64,000 nucleotides of DNA from Mycolicibacterium vulneris. GTDB taxonomy: Bacteria > Actinomycetota > Actinomycetes > Mycobacteriales > Mycobacteriaceae. The first letter of the stretch is position 1; each line of letters opens with the position of its first letter. Below the pieces are notes generated by a model. The model made no database searches and was not told the DNA's origin. It worked only from the letters and a program-made list of their open reading frames with translations. The DNA lies in NCBI RefSeq assembly GCF_002104765.1, contig NZ_NCXM01000019.1, positions 62,001 through 126,000 on the forward strand. Direction: 5' to 3'. The position numbers and the translations under genes were made by a program. Shown here in pieces: positions 56,048 to 64,000 of the stretch.

Positions 56048-56053
56048 TATCGT
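56048..56053 (+). promoter_or_regulatory. Possible -10 element for recC
   Basis: TATCGT ends 9 bases before the recC ATG, preceded by GTT (GTTTATCGT). A start site 6-9 bases downstream would give a leaderless or nearly leaderless transcript. No ribosome-binding site is evident before the ATG. Confidence 0.45.
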
Positions 56054-56062
56054 GACAGCGCA

Positions 56063-59000
56063 ATGCCGCTTCATCTGCACCGTGCCGAGCGCACCGATCT
56101 GTTGGCCGATGGTCTCGGCGCTCTGCTGGCCAACCCGCTGACCGACCCGTTCGCCACCGAGCTCGTCGTGGTCCCGGCGCGCGGCGTGGAACGCTGGCTC
56201 AGCCAGCGGTTGTCGCACGTGCTCGGTGCGCGCGGCGGTGACGGGGTGTGCGCCGGGGTGGCGTTTCGCAGCCCGGGCTCGCTGATCGCCGAGATCACCG
56301 GCACCGCCGACAACGATCCGTGGTCACCGGATGCCATGGCCTGGCCGCTGCTGGAGGCGATCGACTGCTCGCTGGATGAGCCGTGGTGCCGCGCGCTGGC
56401 CATGCACGTGGGCCACTTCCACACCGGCGCGGAGGCCGAGCTGCGCCAGGGCCGCCGGTACGAGGTGGCGCGCCGGCTGGCCGGGCTGTTCGACTCCTAC
56501 GCGCGGCAGCGCCCGCGGCTGCTCGTCGACTGGGGCAACGGCGACCCCGGTGATCTCGACGAGGACCTGCGCTGGCAGCCCGAACTGTGGCGGGCGCTGG
56601 TCGCGCGGGTCGCGGCCGACCCGCCGCATGTCCGCCATGTCAAGGCCATCGAGCGGCTGCGGCAGGCGCCCAGCGAGCTGCCGCCGCGGCTGTCGCTGTT
56701 CGGGCACACCAGGTTGACCCGCACCGATATCGAGCTGCTGGAGGCGGTGGCCACCCACCACGACTTGCATTTGTGGCTGCCGCACCCGAGCGAGGTGCTG
56801 TGGCGCGCGCTGGCCGGCACCCGCGGCGCGATCCCCCGGCGCGAGGACGTCAGCCATCGCGCGGTGTCGCATCCGCTGCTCGCGACGCTGGGGCGAGACC
56901 TGCGCGAACTGCAACGCGGCCTGCCCGCGGATCCGGTGACCGACGACTATCTGGCCGGTGCCGCTCGCCCGGACACGTTGCTCGGCTGGCTGCAGTCCGA
57001 CATCGCCGCCAATGCCGTTCGCCCACTTGGCCGCACGATCGCGACCGGCGACCGATCGGTGCAGATCCACAACTGCCACGGCCCGGCCCGCCAGGTCGAC
57101 GTGCTGCGCGAGGTGCTGCTCGGGTTGTTGCAGGACGACCCGACGCTCGAGCCGCGCGACATCCTGGTGATGTGCCCGGACATCGAGACCTACGCGCCGC
57201 TGATCATGGCCGACTTCGGCCTGGGCGACGTGGTGCACGGCGCCCATCCCGCCCATCAGATGCGAGTGCGGCTGGCGGACCGCTCGCCAATCCAGACCAA
57301 TCCGCTACTTGGGGTGGCCGCGCAACTGCTGGCCCTGGCGGCCGGCCGGGTGACGGCCAGCGAGGTGCTCAACCTGGCTCAGGCCCCGCCGGTGCGCGCC
57401 CGGTTCGGGTTCACCGATGACGACCTCGAGGCCATCACCCGCTGGGTCCGGCAGGCGAACATCCGGTGGGGGCTGGATCAGCAGCATCGACGGCCCTACC
57501 ACGTCGACTTCGTGCACAACACATGGCGTTTCGGCATCGACCGGATACTGGCCGGCGTCGCGATGTCCGACGATTCGAACGCCTGGATAGACGCGACGCT
57601 GCCGCTCGACGACGTCAGCAGCAACCGTGTCCAATTGGCCGGCCAGTTCGCCGAATTCGTCGCCCGGCTGCAGCGCACCCTCGACTCGCTCACCGGGACC
57701 AGGCCGCTGACCGAATGGCTGGCCGCCCTCACCGAGGGCATCGCGCTGCTGACGCAGGTCCGCGATGCGGACGAATGGCAGACCGGTCAGATGCAGCGCG
57801 AGTTCGCGAAGACGCTGGGTCAGGCGGGATCCCGCCGTGACATCGCGTTGCGGCTACCCGATATTCGCGCGCTACTCAACCAGCGCCTCGCCGGTCGCCC
57901 GACGCGGGCCAACTTCCGCACCGGCACCCTGACGGTGTGCACCATGGTGCCGATGCGCTCGGTGCCGCACCGGGTGGTGTGCCTGGTCGGACTGGACGAC
58001 GGGCTGTTCCCGCGGCTCGGCATCGTCGACGGTGACGACGCGCTGGCCCGGTGCCCGATGACCGGGGAACGCGACATCCGTTCCGAGGACCGGCAATTGC
58101 TGCTCGACGCGATCGGCGCGGCCACCGAGAAGCTGGTAATCACCTACACCGGCGCCAACGAGTTTTCGGGGCAGCCGCGCCCGCCGGCGGTGCCGCTGGC
58201 CGAACTGCTGGACACCCTGGACGTCACCACCATGACCAAGGTACGCGACCGCATCGTCGTCGAACATCCGTTGCAGCCGTTCGACATTCGCAACGTCATT
58301 CCCGGCGGGCTCGTCCCGGATGTGCCGTTCAGTTTCGACCCGACGGTGCTGCGCGCGGCGCGCGCGACCACTGGCGACCACGGCGAACAGCCGAAGTTCA
58401 TCTCGGCACCGCTACCGCCACCGCCGGCCGGCGACGTCATCCTCGCCGACCTGGTCGGCTTCTTCAAAGACCCGGTGAAGGGCTTCTTCCGCGCACTGGA
58501 ATTCACGCTGCCGTACGACGTCGACGGTGTGCAGGACGCCATGCCCGTCGACATCGACGGCCTCGACGAGTGGACCGTCGGCGACCGGATGCTGGGCGAC
58601 ATCCTGCGCGGGATGACTCCCGACGACGCGCGGCAAGTCGAGTGGCGGCGCGGCACGCTGCCGCCGGGTCAGCTGGGCTGGCGCAAGGTCACCGAGATCC
58701 GCGACCAGGCCGCCCTGCTGGCGAGCGAGGCGCTTCGCCACATGCGCAGGGACCGCCCGGCCGGTGCGTCCGCCTACGACGTCGACGTCGATCTCGGTGG
58801 TGGGCGGCGCCTCACCGGCACGGTGTCGCCGGTGTACGACGACCGCCTGGTGTCGGTGACGTATTCGCGGCTGGACGGCAAGCATCTGCTCGAATCGTGG
58901 ATCCCGTTGCTGGCGTTGGTCGCTCACGATCCCGGCCGGGACTGGGCCGCGGTGTGCATCGGCCGCATGCGCCGGGGCACCAGCAGCCGGACCGAGGGGC

Positions 59001-59365
59001 TGGGTCCGCCGCGCGGCGGTGAGCAGGCCATCGAGGTGCTGCGCGAGCTGGTGGCGATCTACGACGCTGGACGGCGTGAGCCGATTCCGTTGCCCACCAA
59101 GACGTCCTATGCCTGGGCCGCCGCCCGTTACGAGGGCGAGGACCCGGTAACCGAGGCGCGGTACCGATGGAAATCCAGCGACCGCTTCCCGGGCGAGGAC
59201 CAGGCCCCGGCGCACGCGCGGGCGTGGGGCAGGGGCGCGCCACTGGACGAGCTGATGCAGCCCGTGCGGCCGGGCGAGGAGTGCGACGGCGAGGACAACC
59301 GGCTCGGTGCCTACGCCGCACGGGTCTGGCTGCCGATGCTGCGCGCCCAGCGGAAGCCGGTCTGA
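56063..59365 (+). CDS. recC: Exodeoxyribonuclease V subunit gamma (RecC)
   Basis: A 1100-residue RecBCD subunit that splits the DNA strands and recognises Chi-like sites. It starts MPLHLHRAERTDLLADGLG, with the conserved VPARGVERWLSQRLSHVLG near residue 37. It contains DILVMCPDIETYAPLI and VCLVGLDDGLFPR further on, both typical of RecC. It is complete and close to the 1097 residues of M. tuberculosis. Its TGA overlaps the recB ATG as TGATG. First gene of recC-recB-recD, the standard order. Confidence 0.97.
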   Translation: MPLHLHRAERTDLLADGLGALLANPLTDPFATELVVVPARGVERWLSQRLSHVLGARGGDGVCAGVAFRSPGSLIAEITGTADNDPWSPDAMAWPLLEAIDCSLDEPWCRALAMHVGHFHTGAEAELRQGRRYEVARRLAGLFDSYARQRPRLLVDWGNGDPGDLDEDLRWQPELWRALVARVAADPPHVRHVKAIERLRQAPSELPPRLSLFGHTRLTRTDIELLEAVATHHDLHLWLPHPSEVLWRALAGTRGAIPRREDVSHRAVSHPLLATLGRDLRELQRGLPADPVTDDYLAGAARPDTLLGWLQSDIAANAVRPLGRTIATGDRSVQIHNCHGPARQVDVLREVLLGLLQDDPTLEPRDILVMCPDIETYAPLIMADFGLGDVVHGAHPAHQMRVRLADRSPIQTNPLLGVAAQLLALAAGRVTASEVLNLAQAPPVRARFGFTDDDLEAITRWVRQANIRWGLDQQHRRPYHVDFVHNTWRFGIDRILAGVAMSDDSNAWIDATLPLDDVSSNRVQLAGQFAEFVARLQRTLDSLTGTRPLTEWLAALTEGIALLTQVRDADEWQTGQMQREFAKTLGQAGSRRDIALRLPDIRALLNQRLAGRPTRANFRTGTLTVCTMVPMRSVPHRVVCLVGLDDGLFPRLGIVDGDDALARCPMTGERDIRSEDRQLLLDAIGAATEKLVITYTGANEFSGQPRPPAVPLAELLDTLDVTTMTKVRDRIVVEHPLQPFDIRNVIPGGLVPDVPFSFDPTVLRAARATTGDHGEQPKFISAPLPPPPAGDVILADLVGFFKDPVKGFFRALEFTLPYDVDGVQDAMPVDIDGLDEWTVGDRMLGDILRGMTPDDARQVEWRRGTLPPGQLGWRKVTEIRDQAALLASEALRHMRRDRPAGASAYDVDVDLGGGRRLTGTVSPVYDDRLVSVTYSRLDGKHLLESWIPLLALVAHDPGRDWAAVCIGRMRRGTSSRTEGLGPPRGGEQAIEVLRELVAIYDAGRREPIPLPTKTSYAWAAARYEGEDPVTEARYRWKSSDRFPGEDQAPAHARAWGRGAPLDELMQPVRPGEECDGEDNRLGAYAARVWLPMLRAQRKPV

Positions 59366-62300
59366 TGGAGCGCTTCGACCTGTTGGGTGCGCTGCCGGCC
59401 GAGCGCTCCACCACCGTGCTGGAGGCCAGCGCGGGCACCGGCAAGACCTTCGCGTTGGCCGGGCTTGTCACGCGGTACATCGCCGACGGAGCGGCGACAC
59501 TGGACCAGATGCTGCTCATCACGTTCGGCCGGGCCGCCAGCCAGGAGCTGCGCGAACGCGTCCGCTGCCAAATCGTGGACGCCGTAAAGGCTTTCGCGGA
59601 TCCGTCGACCGTCGGCGACAACCAGGTAGTGGCTTACCTGCTGGACGGCACCGACGAACAGCGCGCGGCGCGCCAACAGCGCCTTCGCGACGCGCTGGCC
59701 GGCTTCGATGCGGCGACGATCGCCACCACCCACCAGTTCTGCCAGCTGGTGCTGCGCTCGCTCGGCGTCGCCGGGGACACGGCGGCCGGCGTGACGCTGC
59801 TGGACAGCCTCGACGACCTGGTGACCGAGATCGTCGACGATCTGTACCTGGCCCACTTCGGCCAGGAGCGCGACGACCCTGCGTTGCACTACCGCGAAGC
59901 GCTGCGGCTCGCGCGCGAGGTCGTCAAGAATCCGTCGACCCAGCTGCGCCCGCTCGACCCGGATCCCGACTCGCGGGCCGCCGCCAGCGTCAGGTTCGCA
60001 AATGATGTTCTGGCCGAGCTGGATACGCGAAAGCGCCGCCTCGGGGTACTCGGCTACGACGATCTGCTGATCCGGCTGGCCGACGCACTGGCCACCGACG
60101 ACTCCCCCGCCCGGCTGCGCATGCATCAACGCTGGCCGATCGTGATGGTCGACGAGTTCCAGGACACCGACCCGGTGCAATGGCAGGTGATCGACCGCGC
60201 CTTCAGTGGGCGCTCCACCGTCATTCTCATCGGCGATCCGAAGCAGGCGATCTACGCGTTCCGCGGCGGCGACATCGTGACCTACCTGCGGGCGGCCGAG
60301 ACGGCGGGTGAGCGCAAGACGCTGGACACCAACTGGCGCAGCGACTCCGCGCTGCTGCAGCGCCTGCAGGTGGTGCTGCGCGGCGCCCAACTCGGTGACC
60401 CGGCGATCGTGGTGAACGACGTCGACGCCCATCACCGCGGTCATCGCCTCGCCGGCGCGCCGCACAACGACCCGTTCCGGCTGCGGGTGGTCGCGCGGAA
60501 GACGTTGGGCCGCCGCGGTGTTCAGAACCTGCCGATCGACCAGGTGCGCGACCACATCGGCGCCGACCTGGCGTCGGACATCCGCGCGCTGCTGGCCAGC
60601 GGTGCCACCTTCGCCGGTAGACCGTTGCAGGCCCGGGATATCGCCGTGATCGTGGAGAAGCACCGCGACGCGCACGCGTGCTTCAAGGCGCTCTGCGCCG
60701 CGGGCGTGCCCGCGGTCTACACCGGCAACTCGGACGTGTTCACCTCCGAGGCCGCCGAGGACTGGCTGTGCCTGCTGGAGGCGTTCGATCAGCCGCACCG
60801 GCCCGGGATGGTGCGCGCGGCCGCGGCGACGATGTTCTTCGGTGAGACCGCCGAATCGCTGGCGGCCGGCGGCGACGCGCTCACGGACCGGATCGCGAAA
60901 ACATTGCGGGAGTGGGCCGGTCATGCCCGCGAACGCGGCGTGGCGGCCATCTTCGAGGCCGCGCAATTGCTGGGCATGGGCAATCGCGTGCTCGCCTGGC
61001 AGGGCGGTGAGCGGCACATGACCGACCTGGCGCACGTCACCCAGCTGCTGCAGGATGTCGCGCACCGCGAGCACTACAGCCTGCCCGCGCTGCGCGATTG
61101 GCTGCGCCGGCAGCGTGACGAGCGCAGCGGCGCACCCGAGCGCAACCGCCGGCTGGACAGCGACGCCGCGGCCGTGCAGATCATGACCGTGTTCGTCAGC
61201 AAGGGGCTGCAGTACCCGATCGTGTACCTGCCGTTCGCGTTCAACCGCAACACCCAGGACAGCGATGTGGTGTTGTTCCACGACGAGGACGGCACGCGTT
61301 GCCTGCACGTCGGCGGCAAGGACAGCCCCGACTTCAAAGCCGTTGAGCGGCTTGGGCGTAAAGAGGACGCCAGCGACGACAGCCGGCTGACTTACGTCGC
61401 GCTGACCAGGGCGCAGGCCCAGGTGGTGGCGTGGTGGTCACCGGCGTACTACGAACCCACTGGCGGCCTGTCGCGGCTGCTGCGCGGCCGCCGGCCCGGC
61501 GAGCCGGTGGTGCCGGACCGATGCGAACCCGCCAAGGTCTCCGACGACGACGCGATGGCCCGGCTGCGCGAGTGGGAGGCGGCCGGCGGGCCGGTCATCG
61601 AGGAATCGCTGGTGGCGCCGGCCCCGTCGCTGCCCGCCGAGCCGGTGCCCGGACGCCTGGAGAATCGCCACTTCCATCGCGGCATCGACACCGGCTGGCG
61701 GCGCACCTCCTACTCCGGTCTGATCCGGGCGGCGCAGACCAGCGGGGTCAGCAGCGAACCCGAGATCGGCGAACTCGACGATGAAGCCGGCGACATTTCG
61801 TTGGTGTCGCCGGCATCCGGACCGGACGTGCCCTCGCCGATGGCCGACCTGCCGGCCGGCGCCACGTTCGGCACGCTGGTGCACGCCGTGCTCGAGACCG
61901 CCGACCCGTTCGCCCCGGACCTGGCCGCCGAGCTGCAGACGCAGATCCGGGCGCACGCGGCGTGGTGGCCTGTCGCCGCGACCCCCGAGGAACTGGCCGC
62001 GGCGATGGTGCCGATGCACGACACGCCGCTGGGACCGTTGGCGGGCGGCATGACGCTGCGCCAGATCGGATTGTCAGACCGATTGCGCGAACTGGATTTC
62101 GAGATCCCCCTGGCCGGCGGTGATCGCCGTTCGGCGGCGCCGGAGGTTCGGCTGGCGGATCTGGCGCCGCTGCTGCGCGAGCACCTGCCGGTCAATGACG
62201 TGCTGGCGTCGTATGCCGGCCGGCTGGCCGAACACGGGCTCGGCGATCAGTCGCTGCGCGGCTACCTCACCGGCTCGATCGACGCCGTACTGCGCGTTCC

Positions 62301-62667
62301 CGACGGCGCGGGGCACCGCTTCGTGGTGGTGGACTACAAGACCAACCGGCTCGGCGACCCGGAACGACCGCTGACCGCCGCCGACTACGACCGGTCCCGG
62401 ATGGCGGAGGCCATGCTGCACTCGGACTACCCGCTGCAGGCGTTGCTGTATTGCGCTGTGCTGCACCGGTTTTTGCGGTGGCGGTTACCCGACTACGATC
62501 CGAGCCGGCACCTCGGTGGCGTGCTCTACCTGTTCCTGCGGGGCATGTGCGGCGCACAGACCCCGGTGCTGGACGGCCACCCGGCGGGCGTCTTCGGTTG
62601 GCGGCCGCCGTGGACGCTGATCGCGGCCCTGTCGGACCTGCTCGACGCCCAGGGGGTGGCCGCGTGA
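59365..62667 (+). CDS. recB: Exodeoxyribonuclease V subunit beta (RecB)
   Basis: A 1100-residue UvrD-like 3'-5' helicase and nuclease. Walker A ASAGTGKT is at 21-28, helicase motif II VDEFQDTDP near 262-270, and motif III LIGDPKQAIYAFRGGD follows. The C-terminal nuclease has FVVVDYKTNRLG near 986-997, the D-Y-K catalytic motif. ATG at 59365 is fixed by the TGATG overlap with recC; the frame upstream is recC shadow. No inactivating change was seen, so RecBCD appears functional. The stop overlaps recD by 4 bases. Confidence 0.97.
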   Translation: MERFDLLGALPAERSTTVLEASAGTGKTFALAGLVTRYIADGAATLDQMLLITFGRAASQELRERVRCQIVDAVKAFADPSTVGDNQVVAYLLDGTDEQRAARQQRLRDALAGFDAATIATTHQFCQLVLRSLGVAGDTAAGVTLLDSLDDLVTEIVDDLYLAHFGQERDDPALHYREALRLAREVVKNPSTQLRPLDPDPDSRAAASVRFANDVLAELDTRKRRLGVLGYDDLLIRLADALATDDSPARLRMHQRWPIVMVDEFQDTDPVQWQVIDRAFSGRSTVILIGDPKQAIYAFRGGDIVTYLRAAETAGERKTLDTNWRSDSALLQRLQVVLRGAQLGDPAIVVNDVDAHHRGHRLAGAPHNDPFRLRVVARKTLGRRGVQNLPIDQVRDHIGADLASDIRALLASGATFAGRPLQARDIAVIVEKHRDAHACFKALCAAGVPAVYTGNSDVFTSEAAEDWLCLLEAFDQPHRPGMVRAAAATMFFGETAESLAAGGDALTDRIAKTLREWAGHARERGVAAIFEAAQLLGMGNRVLAWQGGERHMTDLAHVTQLLQDVAHREHYSLPALRDWLRRQRDERSGAPERNRRLDSDAAAVQIMTVFVSKGLQYPIVYLPFAFNRNTQDSDVVLFHDEDGTRCLHVGGKDSPDFKAVERLGRKEDASDDSRLTYVALTRAQAQVVAWWSPAYYEPTGGLSRLLRGRRPGEPVVPDRCEPAKVSDDDAMARLREWEAAGGPVIEESLVAPAPSLPAEPVPGRLENRHFHRGIDTGWRRTSYSGLIRAAQTSGVSSEPEIGELDDEAGDISLVSPASGPDVPSPMADLPAGATFGTLVHAVLETADPFAPDLAAELQTQIRAHAAWWPVAATPEELAAAMVPMHDTPLGPLAGGMTLRQIGLSDRLRELDFEIPLAGGDRRSAAPEVRLADLAPLLREHLPVNDVLASYAGRLAEHGLGDQSLRGYLTGSIDAVLRVPDGAGHRFVVVDYKTNRLGDPERPLTAADYDRSRMAEAMLHSDYPLQALLYCAVLHRFLRWRLPDYDPSRHLGGVLYLFLRGMCGAQTPVLDGHPAGVFGWRPPWTLIAALSDLLDAQGVAA

Positions 62668-64000
62668 CCGCGGAAGTCATGTCCGCGACCGGACTGCTGC
62701 GCACGTTCAGCGATGCCGGTGTGTTCGAGCCCGCCGATGTCCATGTGGCGCAACGCCTTACCTCGCTCACCGGCGAAACCGATGAGCGGGTGGCGCTGGC
62801 GGTCGCCCTGGTGGTGCGCGCGCTGCGGGGCGGTTCGGTCTGCGTCGACCTGCGCGCGGTGCCCGCCCAGGCCGGCGCGGACGACGAGCTGCCCTGGCCC
62901 GGCGCCGACGACTGGATGGCGGCGGTGCGGGCCAGCGCCCTGCTTCGGACGCCACCGGTGCTGCGGCTGCTGGGCGACCTGCTCTACTTCGACCGGTACT
63001 GGCTCGAGGAAGAGCAGGTCTGCACCGACCTGCTGGCCCTGTCGGTGGCTCCGGTAACCGTCGAATCGTCCAGCTACGAAAGGCTTTTCCCGTCCAGCTA
63101 CGAGGAACAGCGGGCCGCCGCCGAGATCGCGGTGGCGCAGGCGCTCACCGTGCTGACCGGCGGGCCCGGCACCGGCAAGACCACCACGGTCGCCCGCCTG
63201 CTCGCCCTGCTGGTCGAACAGGCGGAGCGCGCCGGTCTGCCGCGACCGCGGATCGCGTTGGCCGCGCCGACCGGCAAGGCGGCCGCCCGGCTGGCCGAGG
63301 CGGTGGCCGCGGGAAGCGAGGAGCTCACCGCGGTGGACAGGGCGCGCCTGACGGGGCTGTCGGGAACCACGCTGCACCGCCTGCTCGGTCCCCGGCCGGA
63401 TACGTCGGTGCGGTTCAAGCACAATCGCGGCAATCGGCTGCCGCACGACGTCATCGTGGTCGACGAGACGTCGATGGTGTCGTTGACCATGATGGCGCGG
63501 CTGGTCGAAGCCGTGCGGCCGGACACCCGACTGATCCTGGTCGGTGACCCCGACCAGCTGGCCTCGGTGGAAGCGGGGGCGGTGCTGGCCGACTTGGTGG
63601 ACGGGCTGGCCGCCCGCGACGACGTGCGGGTGGCGGCCCTGCGCACGCCACACCGGTTCGGCACGTCGATCGGCGCCCTGGCCGAGGCGATCCGGGTCGG
63701 CGACGCGGACCGCGTCGTGCAGTTGCTGGCGGCCGGCGGTGAACACATCGAGTGGGTGGAGTCCGAGCGCCCGGCCGAGCGGCTGCGCGAGGTGCTGGTC
63801 GCCCACGCGCTGCGGTTGCGCTCGGCCGCGCTGCTGGGCGCGGTTGCCGAGGCGCTGGCGACACTCGACGAGCACCGGCTGCTGTGCGCGCACCGCGAGG
63901 GACCCTACGGCGCGGCACACTGGAACACGCTGGTGCAGAAGTGGATTGGTGAGGCGACGGGCCAGCCGGCCTGGTCGCAGTGGTACGCCGGGCGCCCCCT
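62664..64000 (+). CDS. recD: Exodeoxyribonuclease V subunit alpha (RecD), partial
   Basis: The first 445 codons of the 5'-3' helicase subunit; the gene runs past the window end with no stop. GTG at 62664 overlaps the recB stop as GTGA. The helicase Walker A GGPGTGKTTT is near residues 164-173, motif II VVDETSM near 264-270, then LVGDPDQLASVEAGAVLADL. The N-terminal about 160 residues are the RecB-interaction region. The frame was followed by hand to the edge without interruption. Confidence 0.95.
   Translation, partial: MTAEVMSATGLLRTFSDAGVFEPADVHVAQRLTSLTGETDERVALAVALVVRALRGGSVCVDLRAVPAQAGADDELPWPGADDWMAAVRASALLRTPPVLRLLGDLLYFDRYWLEEEQVCTDLLALSVAPVTVESSSYERLFPSSYEEQRAAAEIAVAQALTVLTGGPGTGKTTTVARLLALLVEQAERAGLPRPRIALAAPTGKAAARLAEAVAAGSEELTAVDRARLTGLSGTTLHRLLGPRPDTSVRFKHNRGNRLPHDVIVVDETSMVSLTMMARLVEAVRPDTRLILVGDPDQLASVEAGAVLADLVDGLAARDDVRVAALRTPHRFGTSIGALAEAIRVGDADRVVQLLAAGGEHIEWVESERPAERLREVLVAHALRLRSAALLGAVAEALATLDEHRLLCAHREGPYGAAHWNTLVQKWIGEATGQPAWSQWYAGRP

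Noticed and set aside
59311..61308. A 665-codon minus-strand frame opposite recB
   Set aside because: Antisense shadow without motif; recB motifs are complete on the + strand.

Overview
The window is high-GC actinobacterial DNA from a slow-growing Mycobacterium. Three things show this: a PE-family gene, mycolic-acid genes (mmaA1/2/4, hadABC), and a gene order that matches, in reverse, the M. tuberculosis segment from about Rv0629c (recD) to Rv0688 (ferredoxin reductase). It is not M. tuberculosis: mmaA3, the mmpS5-mmpL5-Rv0678 block, lpqP and Rv0669c are missing from their places, and several cassettes are added. A relative of the M. avium complex is a reasonable guess, from memory of the families and not from a search.

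Layout. 1-5.4 kb: the end of an unknown gene, an aldo/keto reductase, an inositol-monophosphatase-like enzyme, a ferredoxin reductase, a mycofactocin-type SDR and a SHOCT membrane protein. 5.4-11 kb: a PE protein, then the str operon rpsL-rpsG-fusA-tuf with a clear promoter and terminator. 11-17.7 kb: a TetR regulator divergent from two secreted DUF3060 proteins; the fadE8-echA4-paaX-like-echA5 lipid operon; endonuclease IV. 17.7-26.7 kb: rpoB-rpoC and mkl. 26.9-30.5 kb: carotenoid oxygenase with a divergent TetR gene, then rplJ-rplL with promoter and leader. 30.5-40 kb: DUF1772/HxlR pair, ROK kinase, a so-called FabD2 protein, GH38 mannosidase, DinB-like protein, ABC1 kinase, lipG. 40-45 kb: mmaA1, mmaA2, mmaA4 and a YCII/ECF42 sigma-factor cassette. 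45-49.8 kb: secE-nusG-rplK-rplA, tRNA-Trp, hadA-hadB-hadC, rpmG, tRNA-Met, tRNA-Thr. 50-56 kb: glyoxalase II, a membrane protein, echA3, an unknown helical protein, cyanase, a membrane-anchored methyltransferase, a nitroreductase, and an additional cyclopropane/mycolic-acid methyltransferase. 56-64 kb: recC-recB-recD, with recD cut by the window end.

How it works together. Most of the window is core information processing (RNA polymerase, ribosomal proteins, EF-Tu/EF-G, RecBCD) mixed with mycolic-acid chemistry: HadAB/HadBC dehydrate acyl chains in FAS-II and the MmaA enzymes decorate the meromycolate chain. The most informative accessory features are the edited mycolate gene set (mmaA3 gone, one paralogue gained near recC), the YCII/ECF42 cassette whose stop codon interlocks with that of rplA, the missing MmpS5/MmpL5 efflux block, extended acidic tails on NusG and L10, and a set of leaderless-type promoters in which a TANNNT box lies 6-9 bases from the start codon.
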